Source of the DNA: Isoperla grammatica
Lineage: Eukaryota > Arthropoda > Insecta > Plecoptera > Perlodidae
Reading direction: 5' to 3'
Assembly (NCBI GenBank): GCA_945910005.1
Contig: OX246741.1
Location: 37,442,276-37,506,275, forward strand
DNA: 64,000 nt
In this document: positions 1-12,300 of the stretch, one piece after another
Layout of the letters: every line of letters starts with the position of its first letter
How positions within the stretch are numbered: the first letter of the stretch is position 1
The notes under the pieces: generated by a model
What the model was told of the DNA's origin: nothing
Seen by the model: only the letters and a program-made list of their open reading frames with translations
The model's database searches: none
Program-made: the position numbers and the translations under genes

Positions 1-1835
1 CAGCCAGTAGGCCTACATATGATTGAGTTTAGGTACTGTGGTGTTATGTTAAACACTTTTATTGAAGACTGGGTGTTTATATTATTCTGATACTGTTACA
101 GGACAGGTTTTCTCATACCGGTACACATAAAATCATAGGCCTAATCACGATGAATAGGCCTACGCAAAAGCGCTCGCTAGAGTTTGACTCTAATGTACTT
201 CCTTTCCTCCTCATTCCTCCGGAGCAGATGACACGTTCTAACAGAAACCCTAATGAACCGGTAGGCACTAAAATTTACACATAATTAGGCCTAGACCTAC
301 TTAGGCATTCTAGTGTATTTGAATGGAATATAATGTTCGGAATGGCTATTTACACCGCAATCGTGTTGCCTGGAAACCCTATTCCCACAGTAACTGTGTG
401 CGGTTGAATTGGAATCGCAAAGGGCACGATTTTTCACCGGGAAACACACGATCACCGTGACGGCTTAAAAAGGAAACACTATAACCACGATTAAATGCCT
501 AGGCCTGAATGGAAATGAAGCATTCATTCATAATGCTATAGCATCTTTGGATTGTGATGCTCCTCCACCTCGTACTTACCCGTAAGTGATAGTAGTAGCA
601 GCAGTGGTCCACCTCGTCTTCAACGGTGGAGGGCGCCCGGCCAGCTGGTTCGTCAGTGGGAGTACGCGTGGGTCCGGAAACGTGTGAATTAAATAAACTG
701 GTGGGATATGTTATAATTCGGTAAAAATACGAGTATCGGGCTCCACCTGTTTGTTTTTAAGGAGTAAACAGGAACCTCCCCGTGCTGGTCACGACTAAGC
801 TATAAGATTGGACTGTGAGTAATAGGCTAAACGTAGAAGAATGATACAAACCAAGTTGATTTCTTAGGGTAAACGTAATATAACACATAATTGATAAAAA
901 TACAGATGTAGAAAGTATTCAATCACCAGGGTATATTAGTATGAAAAAAAGAAGAATATTGGGAAACACCTTGCGGGACGTTATCAAATATCACACCCGG
1001 TGAATCCGCCAATGAAGCCGGCGTACAGGATAACACCAAAAATTAACAATATAAACACATGTAAATGACGTTACCATTAAATATCATTGTCATATGGTGG
1101 ATAGATCCCACACAGCTGTGGGTACTTTATACAGAGCGCCGGTTAAAGTTTACCCCTCGCCCCGTGGCTATAAGAAAAAATATGACAAAGGAAAAAAGGC
1201 AAACCCAAACGTGCGAAAACCGACGGCGGTGGGGAAACTGGCCCCGTGCTCTGTATTTAGATATGCACACGGGCGAGTTACCCTTACAAAAGAAACGTGT
1301 ATCGCACCCGAAGTGCCACATAAATAAAACCATGGATAACACACGAAAATATGTGATACATAGAATTTAGGGTACAGGGACTGAATACAGAGCGTTTAGT
1401 ATCCTCAACTATAGTGTCTCAAAATGTCTAATCAAACAGATTCACTAGTGTAATATATAACAAATTAACAATTGTAATTTATTTAATATAATGTGGGATT
1501 ACCCCATCCACAATTTTCTCGGTGGACGAATGTCCCCCCCCCCCCCCCTTAAACTATATTACACACTGTCCTATTAAATGTCAAAAACAAGGAGGGAATG
1601 AAAAGACGTGGGGTGTGATTTGAGTACACTCAGCACGGAAAACAAAAAAATACAACGATTCAAAAAATATGAGACTCGTGTGATCGATAAGTAACGGGGT
1701 TCAAGAAAGTCGGTAATAAGTCGATATTCAAAGATCAATTCTTTTATGGCCAAGTCCAAACAAAATACTTAACTGAGTTTAAGAACTTTGGTAAACAAAA
1801 CAACGGTTACATACCACGCTTCTCGAACCTGGCCA
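1..1835. other. Unassigned sequence, no gene recognised
   Basis: No convincing coding region is seen. The open frames near 1065-1370 and 1574-1759 are short and resemble nothing I recognise. The stretch holds four copies of the palindrome TAGGCCTA (8, 136, 155, 286) and a C homopolymer near 1533-1548. Around 580-690 there are splice-donor-like GTAAGT motifs on both strands next to a GC-rich block, but no exon could be supported. Confidence 0.5.
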
Positions 1836-2302
1836 CAGGTAGCCCACACGTAGGTTTGGTTCCGCCAGGTACTCGTACGAATTATGACAGGTAGTCCTCA
1901 CGTAGATTTGGTTCCTCCAGGTACTCATACGAATTATGACAGGTAGTCCTCACGTAGATTTGGTTCCTCCAGGTACTCATACGAATTATGACAGGTAGTC
2001 CTCACGTAGATTTGGTTCCTCCAGGTACGCATACGAATTATGACAGGTAGTCCTCACGTAGATTTGGTTCCTACAGGTACTCTTACGAAATATGACATGT
2101 AGTCCACACGTAGATTTGGTTCCACCAGGTACTCATACGAAATATGACATGTAGTCCACACGTAGATTTGGTTCCGCCAGGTACTCATGCGAAATATGAC
2201 AGGTAGTCCACACGTAGATTTGGTTCCACCAGGTACTCATACGAAATATGACATGTAGTCCACACGAAGATTTGGTTCCGCCAGGTACTCATACGAAATA
2301 TG
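1836..2302. repeat. Tandem array, unit about 52 bp, about nine copies
   Basis: A unit with the core 'cacgtagatttggttcc', then 'ccaggtactcatacga', repeats about every 52 bp. Early copies carry 'gaattatgacaggtagtcc' and later ones 'aaatatgacatgtagtcc', so the array has two sub-variants arranged in blocks. It stops abruptly at 'aaatatggatgcg' near 2302. No protein or RNA function is suggested. Confidence 0.93.
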
Positions 2303-2564
2303 GATGCGTGGTTAAACGATGTACAGAAAAGGATGCACAGATAAATCACGCAACAATTGTCATGGGGTTAAAACAGCGTACTGTTTATGTACCTTATATA
2401 CTCCACCAACATGGATCACAATTAACACAGAATGGATCTGGTCTCAGGTCACCAAATCACTCGCGCAAATCTAGGCTTTGTACGAAAAAACAGTACTTCA
2501 GCAAACGCACAGCAAGAACCTCGATTCGAACCCGGGGCCTCCACGGACCAGCTCCGTTCTTTCC

Positions 2565-2776
2565 AACGGCTCGGAAACAACTCTCTTTTCCTAGTGCTTC
2601 TCGCTCGTCCCAGCTCGGTTTCTCGTATGATCTCATCGTCAGCCAATCGGGGTACCGATGACGTGATTCGGGTGGCGAGAGTGAGGCACGTAATCTCCTC
2701 CATGGGTGGCGCGATCGGAACACTGCCGATACAGGGTGGCACGGAAAAATTGTCATGGGTCGTCAGACCCGTGACA
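2565..2776 (-). repeat. 3' LTR (shared part) of Gypsy copy A
   Basis: This is the direct repeat of 5532-5743. It is preceded on the minus strand by a polypurine tract (2777-2788), as expected for the 3' LTR. The LTR likely extends further toward 2440, but there is no second copy to compare with. Confidence 0.87.
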
Positions 2777-2788
2777 CTACCCTCTCCC
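2777..2788 (-). other. Polypurine tract of Gypsy copy A
   Basis: The minus strand reads GGGAGAGGGTAG immediately before the LTR start TGTCACGGG. This is the usual plus-strand primer position in LTR retrotransposons. Confidence 0.75.
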
Positions 2789-2816
2789 AAGGACGTCTTT
2801 TTTTTTTCTTTTTTTT

Positions 2817-5527
2817 CTACGTTTTCTCAAGTTTCTTCTCATCTTCATTATCGTCGTCTTTGTTGGGTTGGGGCTTTATATCTTTCACGTGCCAATTCCC
2901 CATATCTTTCCCATTCATGTCTGATAGCCTGTAAATCAAATGTGAAATCTTCTTTTTAACGATGCACTTTACAAATTTTGGAGCCAAACTTGCGGAATAG
3001 TAGCGGCCCGCGTCCGATTGTGTAAACCCCCGTTTCCAAACCACTTGCCTTACATCATATTCCGCCGGTCGGCGTCGTAGGTTGTAGGCTCTGCTATTTT
3101 TTGAATAAGCTTGTTGTATTCTTTTGGCTACTTCCACCATTATTGGCTCCATATCGGACAACACTGTCGTATTCTCCGTTGCCGGTCATCAAAATCCACT
3201 TGGTGACTGTTTTCAATTCCTTTACCGTATTCATTACCGGACGCGGGAGGTGTTCTACCGAAATTCAGAAACGCCGGTGTATATCCGGTTACTTCATGGG
3301 TGGCGTTTCTTATGGCGTGCCCTATTTTGGCAACTTCGTTATCCCATTCACGGTGATCCCCTCTGATATATGATTTTAAAGCTGTTTTTACCACTCTATT
3401 CACTCTCTCTGCAGGATTCGTTTGTGGGTGGTATAACGCGTTATACCATAATTTGGGCACCTGGTACCTCCTTGTCAGCTCTTGGTCATTAAACAATACT
3501 CATGTATTGTTTACCATTATCACAAACAATTATCTCGGGGACCCCATATACAAGAAAGATATCCTCTTCAATATGTCTCGTTACGGCGGCAGCGGTTGCG
3601 GTCCTTAATGGGTACAACAGGGTATACTTAGTGAACCAGTCACAAATAACCAACAAGAAAGTGTTCCTTTTACGGGACCTTGGATACGGGCCCAACAAGT
3701 CTGTGCTAATCATCTGCCAGGGGCGATCGACTTTCCGTGGGGCACCCATTAACCCAGAAGGCACCAACTGTGGCACTTTCTGTGCTAAACAAATGTCGCA
3801 TTTACGCACATATCTGGCAATGTCAGTGGACATCTTCGGCCAGTAATATTTTCTTGATGCCTTTTTTATGGTCTTGAAAATACCAAGATGTGCGGACATG
3901 GGGTCGTCATGGCATTCTTCCAACACTTTCTTTCGGGCCAATTTTGGCACCACCAGTTTTCATTCGAATTCATAGTCCTCTATGCCACCAGTTTTCACAC
4001 TTAACATTTTATACAGGCGATCGTCTTCGACTCGCCACCTTTCATATTTCTGGGGGTTTTCGGTAACCTCTTGATGCATCTTCTTGTACCAGCTGTCCAT
4101 TTCATCGGGAAATATTTCTATGGTGGCTACTTCCGTCGGAAATGCGCGCGAAAGTGCGTCGGGCACTACATTCTCTTGACCTTTTCGATGTATTAACTCG
4201 AAATCGAACTGTTGAAGCTTGACGGCCCACCTGGCCACACGACCACATGGATCCTTCAGGTTCGCCAACCACAACAATGAGTAGTGGTCAGTTATTACTT
4301 TAAATTTTGTACCCTCAACGTATGCCCGGAACTTCTCGATTCCATATACAACGGCCAAACACTCCCGTTCTGTCACGGAGTAATTTCTCTCCGCTTTGCT
4401 GAGCGCTCTGCTTGCATAAGCAATGACCTGTTCGTCCATACCTTCCCCTTGAGTGAGCACAGTTGCAACTCCGCGATCAGAGGCGTCGGTCTGTATGATA
4501 AATTGTTTTTCAAAATCAGGGTAGGCCAATACGGGAGCGGTTGCCAGATCGTGTTTTAAGGTTTTGAAAGCTTCCTCGGCCTCATCCGTCCAATGAAGAA
4601 CAGATCTACGATGAAGTCTTTTCCTCTCACCTTTATTTAGCGGTGACTTGATACGCTTCATGGGATCCACGGTGAGGCGCGTCATCTCGTTTAAGGGCGT
4701 GGTCTTGATTGCGTATTCTGCGATAAAACGTCGATACCACGAACATGTTCCAAGGAAACGTTTCATCTCAGTTATCGTGTTGGGCTTAGGGTAGTTTACA
4801 ATGGCTGCAATCTTGTCGGGGTTTGTCCGTAACCCGTGTTCATCAACTACATACCCTAAGTAGTTAAGACTAGACCTACAGAACTTACACTTTTCCACAT
4901 TCACGGTGAGATGAGCCTCCTCCAAACGCCTCAACACTTCACACAATATTCTAAGGTGCTCCTCGAAAGAACCTGTCACAATAATTATATCGTCTAAATA
5001 AACAAACACATGTGGTTCTAGTTCGGGACCAAACATGATGTCCATAAAACGTTGTTGAGTCTGGGCAGTGTTGTGTAATCCAAAAGGTAGTACGGTGAAC
5101 TGGAATAGTCCTCTCCCCGGGGCCGTAAACGCGTTTTTTCCTTAGAAGATTGCTCAAGAGGAATCTGCCAAAAGGCACTCTTCAGATCAATAGAGCTCAA
5201 ATACCTATTATCGCGTAACTTATCTACTATACTAGAGACGTAGGGAAGGGGATAAGAATCTTTCTTGGTGACCTTGTTGAGTCGGCGACTGTCTAGACAT
5301 AACCTATGTTCCCCATTAGGTTTTGCCACCAATAGGACTGGTGATGACCATGGGCTGCAAGACGGTTCTATGACACCCATATCCAGCATTTTATCCAGTT
5401 CGGTATTCAAAACCTTCTGTATGGTTGGTGACATCGGGTGGTATCTTTGTTTTATGGGTTCCGCATCGCCAACTTCGATTTTATGTTCGATCACGTTTGT
5501 CCTACCGAGGCCTTTTTCCGATGACAA
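2817..5527 (-). pseudogene. Gypsy pol remnant: RT, RNase H, integrase
   Basis: On the minus strand the order is: RT palm (EPIKQRYHPMSP, WSSPVLLVAKPNG, SIDLKSAFWQIPL, then FVYLDDIIIV with the YLDD catalytic pair); RNase H (TDASDRGVATVL, TERECLAVVYGIEKF, ITDHYSLLWL); an integrase zinc-binding region (ECHDDPMSAHLG ... CDICLAQK); and a DDE core (STDLLGPYP, IIVCDNGKQY, HPQTNPAERVNR). The frame is broken several times: a shift near 5045-5100 after QSSKEKT, a TGA at 3960-3962 where the related copy B has Trp (WKLVIP), and shifts near 3490 and 3150. The N-terminal RT, protease and gag are absent. In life it would synthesise and integrate cDNA; this copy is dead. It is clearly related to copy B at 29590-34010 but not the same subfamily. 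Confidence 0.92.
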
Positions 5528-5531
5528 CGGA

Positions 5532-5743
5532 AACGGCTCGGAAACAACTCCCTTTTCCTAGTGCTTCTCGCTCGTCCCAGCTCGGTTTCTCGTATGATCT
5601 CATCGTCAGCCAATCGGGGTACCGATGACGTGATTCGGGTGGCGAGAGTGAGGCACGTAATCTCCTCCATGGGTGGCGCGATCGGAACACTGCCGATACA
5701 GGGTGGCACGGAAAAATTATCATGGGTCGTCAGACCCGTGACA
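5532..5743 (-). repeat. Partial 5' LTR of Gypsy copy A
   Basis: These 212 bp match 2565-2776 with only two differences noticed by eye (a C/T near 5554 and an A/G near 5719). On the minus strand it starts with TG at 5743. At 5531/5532 it breaks into RT coding sequence, which marks the internal deletion. Confidence 0.88.
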
Positions 5744-5920
5744 GGATAATGGAATAATGCGTCTTGTGTTGTATTACTTGCAAAAACTGACCGATTGCTT
5801 TCAGATGAGACACGTGATTTTGTTATTCACCTGTTGGCAGAATTATTGTAATTCCCATCAGTCTTGAAACACGCGCCCTTCGTCTTCAAGTGAGACACTT
5901 TAGACCGATTCCTTTTTCAG

Positions 5921-6217
5921 GCGGCCGCCCGCGGTTTGGCTGGGTCGATATGGGTCCAGTTCTTGGACCCCTCCACGTCCCTGGTGAGCTTCTTCGAGGG
6001 CGTGGACGTCCCGTTCGACACTCAGTTCCAGGTGGCGCGGAAAGTAAAGGAGGTCGTGGACCTAGCTGAGGTCTATCGAGTGAGGCGCGACCTTCCATTG
6101 AGGACCGCCCATTTCGGTAGCTGGAGTCTGACTGGGGGGCTGGTAGCATCAGCACTCAGCTTGGAGGAGCGCAGGAATAAACTCGAGGGTTTGGTCTTTA
6201 GGACAGTGCTGACGAAT
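5921..6217 (+). CDS. Ionotropic receptor-like gene, exon upstream of S1 lobe
   Basis: The exon is bounded by cctttttcag|GCG at 5920/5921 and AAT|gtaagt at 6217/6218. It is 297 bp in phase 0, giving 99 open codons. It includes SIWVQFLDPSTSLVSFF, VYRVRRDLPLRTAHFGSW and ERRNKLEGLVFRTVLTN. A W, a run of charged residues and 'R..LEG..FR.....' just before the ligand-binding domain is the usual layout of arthropod IR proteins (variant iGluR chemosensory or thermo/hygrosensory channels in the dendrite membrane). Base composition is much GC-richer than the flanks, as expected for an exon. No start codon or signal peptide is in this exon, so upstream exons are missing or unrecognised. An alternative is a divergent iGluR. 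The family call is moderate to good; the exact member is unknown. Confidence 0.78.
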
Positions 6218-6749
6218 GTAAGTGTTTTTTGGAACGGTTAAACGTTTTTGGATCCATTCATACATAATACCGTTAAGATAAATTTTAATAATAATTTTTG
6301 TAATTGTTTCAACATTCTATATTTGTTAATGGTTCCAATTATTTCAAGCAGCTAGTTTGCTTCTTGTCGGTTACTTTTTTATTTAAACTTAATTCCAATC
6401 ATTTAAAATACAAAATCTCCACTATTTGTATTAAAATAATATATAATTAATGTTACGCCCGATTGTCCGAGCGAATGCAAATGGACGGTTCAAAACTAAA
6501 ATAGATTGAAGACCGTACTTCAAAAGTTGATAGTAGCCAGGATGTTATCAGACGATGACTAAAGTAAAGCGAAAAGAAACCATGGTATGAAGAGGAGGTT
6601 GGAAAATGGAAATAGTAGAAGCAACGAAACCCACAAAGCGATGCACTGCAGTCTGGGATCGAACAGATGGCTGGCTGTGTTTTCACGAGTGAGAGGTACC
6701 ATCAGTGCGTACACTAGAGCTAGGAGATCTAACTGTACTGAGTCAATAG

Positions 6750-9384
6750 GTACGTAGTCTACTTTTGTTGCTCAAAGCCAAGAATCTAGTAGGTGCTTGG
6801 TGCAAGCTTGACATTGTCTATAGGTTTAGTACGTACAACGTAGTCTTCTATTGTTGCTCAAAGCCAAGAATCTAGTAGGTGCTTGGTTCAAGCTTGACAT
6901 TCTCTAAAGGTTGAGTACGTACTACGTAGTCTTCTATTGTTGCTCAAAGCCAAGAATCTAGTAGGTGCTTGGTTCAAGCTTGACATTCTCTATTGGTCAA
7001 GTACGAACAACGTAATCTTCTCTTGTTGCCCAAAGCCAAGAATATAGTAGGTGCTTGGTTCAAGCTTGACATTCTCTAAAGGTTTAGTACGTACTACGTA
7101 GTCTTCTCTTGTTGCCCAAAGCCTTGAATATAGTAGGTGCTTGGTTCAAGCTTGACATTCTCTATTGGTTTAGTACGTACTACGTAGTCTTCTATTGTTG
7201 CTCAAAGCCAAGAATATAGTAGGTGCTTGGTTCAAGCTTGACATTCTCTAAAGGTTAAGTACGTACTACGTAGTCTTCTCTTGTTGCCCAAAGCCTTGAA
7301 TATAGTAGGTGCTTGGTTCAAGCTTGATATTCTCTATAGGTTTAGTACGTACTACGTAGTCTTCTATTGTTGCTCAAAGCCAAGAATCTAGTAGGTGCTT
7401 GGTTCAAGCTTGACATTCTCTATTGGTTTAGTACGTACTACGTAGTCTTCTCTCGTTGCCCAAAGCCAAGAATATAGAGAGGTGCTTGGTTCAAGCTTGA
7501 CATTCTCTAAAGGTTTAGTACGTACTACATAGTCTTCTCTTCTTACCCAAAGCCAAGAATATAGTAGGTGCTTGGTGCAAGCTTGACATTCTCTATAGGT
7601 TGAGTACGTACTACGTAGTCTTCTCTTGTTGCCCAAAGCCAAGAATATAGTAGGGGCTTGGTTCAAGCTTGACATTCTCTATAGGTTGAGTACGTACTAC
7701 GTAGTCTTCTCTTGTTGCTCAAAGCCAAGAATATAGTAGGGGCTTGGTTCAAGCTTGACATTCTCTATTGGTTAAGTACGTACTACGTAGTCTTCTCTTG
7801 TTGCTCAAAGCCAAGAATATAGTAGGTGCTTGGTTCAAGCTTGACATTCTCTATTGGTTAAGTACGTACTACGTAGTCTTCTCTTGTTGCTCAAAGCCAA
7901 GAATATAGTAGGGGCTTGGTTCAAGCTTGACATTCTCTATTGGTTAAGTACGTACTACGTAGTCTTCTCTTGTTGCTCAAAGCCAAGAATATAGTAGGGG
8001 CTTGGTTCAAGCTTGACATTCTCTATTGGTTAAGTACGTACTACGTAGTCTTCTCTTGTTGCTCAAAGCCAAGAATATAGTAGGGGCTTGGTTCAAGCTT
8101 GACATTCTCTATAGGTTGAGTACGTACTACGTAGTCTTCTCTTGTTGCTCAAAGCCAAGAATATAGTAGGTGCTTGGTTTAAGCTTGACATTCTCTATTG
8201 GTTAAGTACGTACTACGTAGTCTTCTCTTGTTGCTCAAAGCCAAGAATATAGTAGGGGCTTGGTTCAAGCTTGACATTCTCTATTGGTTAAGTACGTACT
8301 ACGTAGTCTTCTCTTGTTGCTCAAAGCCAAGAATATAGTAGGTGCTTGGTTCAAGCTTGACATTCTCTATTGGTTAAGTACGTACTACGTAGTCTTCTCT
8401 TGTTGCTCAAAGCCAAGAATATAGTAGGGGCTTGGTTCAAGCTTGACATTCTCTATTGGTTAAGTACGTACTACGTAGTCTTCTCTTGTTGCTCAAAGCC
8501 AAGAATATAGTAGGTGCTTGGTTCAAGCTTGACATTCTCTATTGGTTAAGTACGTACTACGTAGTCTTCTCTTGTTGCTCAAAGCCAAGAATATAGTAGG
8601 GGCTTGGTTCAAGCTTGACATTCTCTATTGGTTAAGTACGTACTACGTAGTCTTCTCTTGTTGCTCAAAGCCAAGAATATAGTAGGGGCTTGGTTCAAGC
8701 TTGACATTCTCTATAGGTTGAGTACGTACTACGTAGTCTTCTCTTGTTGCTCAAAGCCAAGAATATAGTAGGTGCTTGGTTTAAGCTTGACATTCTCTAT
8801 TGGTTAAGTACGTACTACGTAGTCTTCTCTTGTTGCTCAAAGCCAAGAATATAGTAGGGGCTTGGTTCAAGCTTGACATTCTCTATTGGTTAAGTACGTA
8901 CTACGTAGTCTTCTCTTGTTGCTCAAAGCCAAGAATATAGTAGGTGCTTGGTTCAAGCTTGACATTCTCTATTGGTTAAGTACGTACTACGTAGTCTTCT
9001 CTTGTTGCTCAAAGCCAAGAATATAGTAGGGGCTTGGTTCAAGCTTGACATTCTCTATTGGTTAAGTACGTACTACGTAGTCTTCTCTTGTTGCTCAAAG
9101 CCAAGAATATAGTAGGTGCTTGGTTCAAGCTTGACATTCTCTATTGGTTAAGTACGTACTACGTAGTCTTCTCTTGTTGCTCAAAGCCAAGAATATAGTA
9201 GGGGCTTGGTTCAAGCTTGACATTCTCTATTGGTTAAGTACGTACTACGTAGTCTTCTCTTGTTGCTCAAAGCCAAGAATATAGTAGGGGCTTCGTTCAA
9301 GCTTGACATTCTCTACAGGTTAAGTACGTACTACCTAGTCTCTTCTTGTTGCTCAAAGTTAAGTATCAAGTAAATGCTTGGTTC
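6750..9384. repeat. 86-bp satellite array, about 30 copies
   Basis: The unit contains 'gctcaaagccaagaatatag', 'gcttggttcaagcttgac' and 'agtacgtactacgtagt', and repeats every 86 bp. Each unit holds small palindromes (AGTACGTACT, CTACGTAG, CAAGCTTG). Variants such as 'ataggttgag' (8111 and 8713) and 'tgcttggttt' (8171 and 8773) recur at exactly 602 bp, which is seven units, so part of the array was copied as a 7-unit block. Copies diverge toward both edges. Confidence 0.96.
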
Positions 9385-12300
9385 CTGCAAGGGCTGTGTT
9401 ACGACAACAGGTGTAGAGACAGGCTAGGTTGTGTTGGTTGACGTGCTGTTATCACACTGCAGGGGCTGTGTTACGACAACAAGTGTAGAGACAGGCTAGG
9501 TTGTGTAGGTTGACATGCTGTCATCACACTGCAAGGGCTGTGTTACAACAACAGGTGTAGAGACAGGCTAGGTTGTGTAGGTTGACGTGCTGTCATCACA
9601 CTGCAAGGGCTGTGTTACGACAACAGGTGTAGAGACAGGCTAAGCTGTGTAGGTTGACGTGCTGTCATCACACTGCAGGGGCTGTGTTACGACAACAGGT
9701 GTAGAGACAGGCTAGGTTGTGTAGGTCTACGTGCTGTCATCACACTGCAATGGCTGTGTAACGACAACAGGTGTAGAGACAGGCTAGGCTGTGTAGGTTG
9801 ACGTGCTGTCATCACACTGCAGGGGCTGTGTTACGACAACAGGTGTAGAGACAGGCTAGGTTGTGTAGGTTGACGTGCTGTCATCACACTGCAGGGGCTG
9901 GGTTACGACAACAGGTGTAGAGACAGGCTAGGCTGTGTTGGTTGACGTGCTGTTATCACACTGCAGGGGCTGTGTTACGACAACAAGTGTAGAGACAGGC
10001 TAGGTTGTGTAGGTTGACATGCTGTCATCACACTGCAAGGGCTGTGTTACAACAACAGGTGTAGAGACAGGCTAGGTTGTGTAGGTTGACGTGCTGTCAT
10101 CACACTGCAAGGGCTGTGTTACGACAACAGGTGTAGAGACAGGCTAAGCTGTGTAGGTTGACGTGCTGTCATCACACTGCAGGGGCTGTGTTACGACAAC
10201 AGGTGTAGAGACAGGCTAGGTTGTGTAGGTCTACGTGCTGTCATCACACTGCAATGGCTGTGTAACGACAACAGGTGTAGAGACAGGCTAGGCTGTGTAG
10301 GTTGACGTGCTGTCATCACACTGCAGGGGCTGTGTTACGACAACAGGTGTAGAGACAGGCTAGGTTGTGTAGGTTGACGTGCTGTCATCACACTGTAGGG
10401 GCTGGGTTACGACAACAGGTGTAGAGACAGGCTAGGCTGTGTTGGTTGACGTGCTGTCATCACACTGCAGGGGCTGGGTTACGACAACAGGTGTAGAGAC
10501 AGGCTAGGCTGTGTTGATTGACGTGCTGTCATCACACTGCAGGGGCTGTGTTACGACAACAGGTGTAGAGACAGGCTAGGTTGTGTAGGTTGACGTGCTG
10601 TCATCACACTGCAGGGGCTGTGTTACGACAACAGGTGTAGAGTCAGGTTAGGTTGTGTAGGTTGACGTGCTGTCATCACACTGCAAGGGCTGTGTTACGA
10701 CAACAGGTGTAGAGACAGGTTAGGTTGTATAGGTTGACGTGCTGTCATCACACTGCAGGCGCTGTGTTACGTCAACAGGTGTAAAGACAGGCTAGGTTGT
10801 GTAGGTTGACGTGCTGTCATCACACTGCAGAGCTGTGTTACGACAACAGGTGTAGAGACAGGTTAGGTTGTGTAGGTTGACGTGCTGTCATCACACTGCA
10901 GGGGCTGTGTTACGTCAACAGGTGTAGAGACAGGCTAGGTTGTGTAGGTTGACGTGCTGTCATCACACTGCAGGGGCTGTGTTACGTCAACAGGTGTAGA
11001 GACAGGTTAGGTTGTGTAGGTTGACGTGCTGTCATCACACTGCAGGGGCTGTGTTACGTCAACAGGTGTAGAGACAGGCTAGGTTGTGTAGGTTGACGTG
11101 CTGTCATCACACTGCAGGGGCTGTGTTACGACAACAGGTGTAGAGACAGGTTAGGTTGTGTAGGTTGACGTGCTGTCATCACACTGCAGAGCTGTGTTAC
11201 GACAACAGGTGTAGAGACAGGTTAGGTTGTGTAGGTTGACGTGCTGTCATCACACTGCAGAGCTGTGTTACGACAACAGGTGTAGAGACAGGCTATGTTG
11301 TGTAGGTTGACGTGCTGTCATCACACTGCAGGAGCTGTGTTACGACAACAGGTGTAGAGACAGGCTATGTTGTGTTGGTTGACGTGCTGTCATCACACTG
11401 CAGGGGCTGTGTTACGACAACAGGTGTAGAGACAGGCTAGGCTGTGTAGGTTGACGTGCTGTCATCACACTGCAGGGGCTGTGTTATGACAACAGGTGTA
11501 GAGACAGGCTAGGCTGTGTAGGTTGACGTGCTGTCATCACACTGCAGGGGCTGTGTTATGACAACAGGTGTAGAGACAGGCTAGGCTGTGTAGGTTGACG
11601 TGCTGTCATCACACTGCAAGGGCTGTGTTACGACAACAGGTGTAGAGACAGGTTAGGTTGTGTAGGTGGACGTGCTGTCATCACACTGCAAGGGCTGTGT
11701 AACGACAACAGGTGTAGAGTCAGGTTAGGCTGTGTAGGTCTACGTGCTGTCATCACACTGCAGGGGCTGTGTTACGACAACAGGTGTAGAGACAGGCTAG
11801 GCTGTGTAGGTTGACGTGCTGTCATCACACTGCAGGGGCTGTGTTACGACAACAGGTGTAGAGACAGGCTAGGCTGTGTAGGTTGACGTGCTGTCATCAC
11901 ACTGCAGGGGCTGTGTTACGACAACAGGTGTAGAGACAGGCTATGTTGTGTTGGTTGACGTGCTGTCATCACACTGCAGGGGCTGTGTTACGACAACAGG
12001 TGTAGAGACAGGCTATGTTGTGTTGGTTGACGTGCTGTCATCACACTGCAGGGGCTGTGTTACGACAACAGGTGTAGAGACAGGCTAGGCTGTGTAGGTT
12101 GACGTGCTGTCATCACACTGCAGGGGCTGTGTTACGACAACAGGTGTAGAGACAGGCTAGGCTGTGTAGGTTGACGTGCTGTCATCACACTGCAGGGGCT
12201 GTGTTACGACAACAGGTGTAGAGACAGGCTAGGTTGTGTAGGTTGACGTGCTGTCATCACACTGCAGGGGCTGTGTTACGACAACAGGTGTAGAGACAGG

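Larger units (their letters stand above)
2565..5743 (-). mobile_element. Truncated Gypsy-type LTR retrotransposon (copy A)
   Basis: On the minus strand, a partial 5' LTR (5532-5743) joins directly to the middle of a Gypsy reverse transcriptase. Pol runs down to a purine-rich tract and a 3' LTR beginning TGTCACGGGTCTGACG (2776 downwards). The rest of the 5' LTR, primer-binding site, gag, protease and the start of RT are missing, so an internal deletion fused LTR to RT. The 3' LTR probably continues below 2565, but its end could not be fixed; GGAT follows 5743 and also occurs at 2434-2437. The copy cannot code for an intact polyprotein. Confidence 0.88.

Noticed and set aside
560..690. Upstream exon of the IR-like gene or a minus-strand exon
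   Set aside because: GTAAGT motifs occur on both strands beside a GC-rich block, but no frame resembles an IR N-terminus and no start codon or phase match could be shown.
2505..2560. tRNA-like sequence on the minus strand (gggttcgaatcg)
   Set aside because: A box-B-like motif without a box A at the right distance; it lies in the probable extension of a Gypsy 3' LTR.
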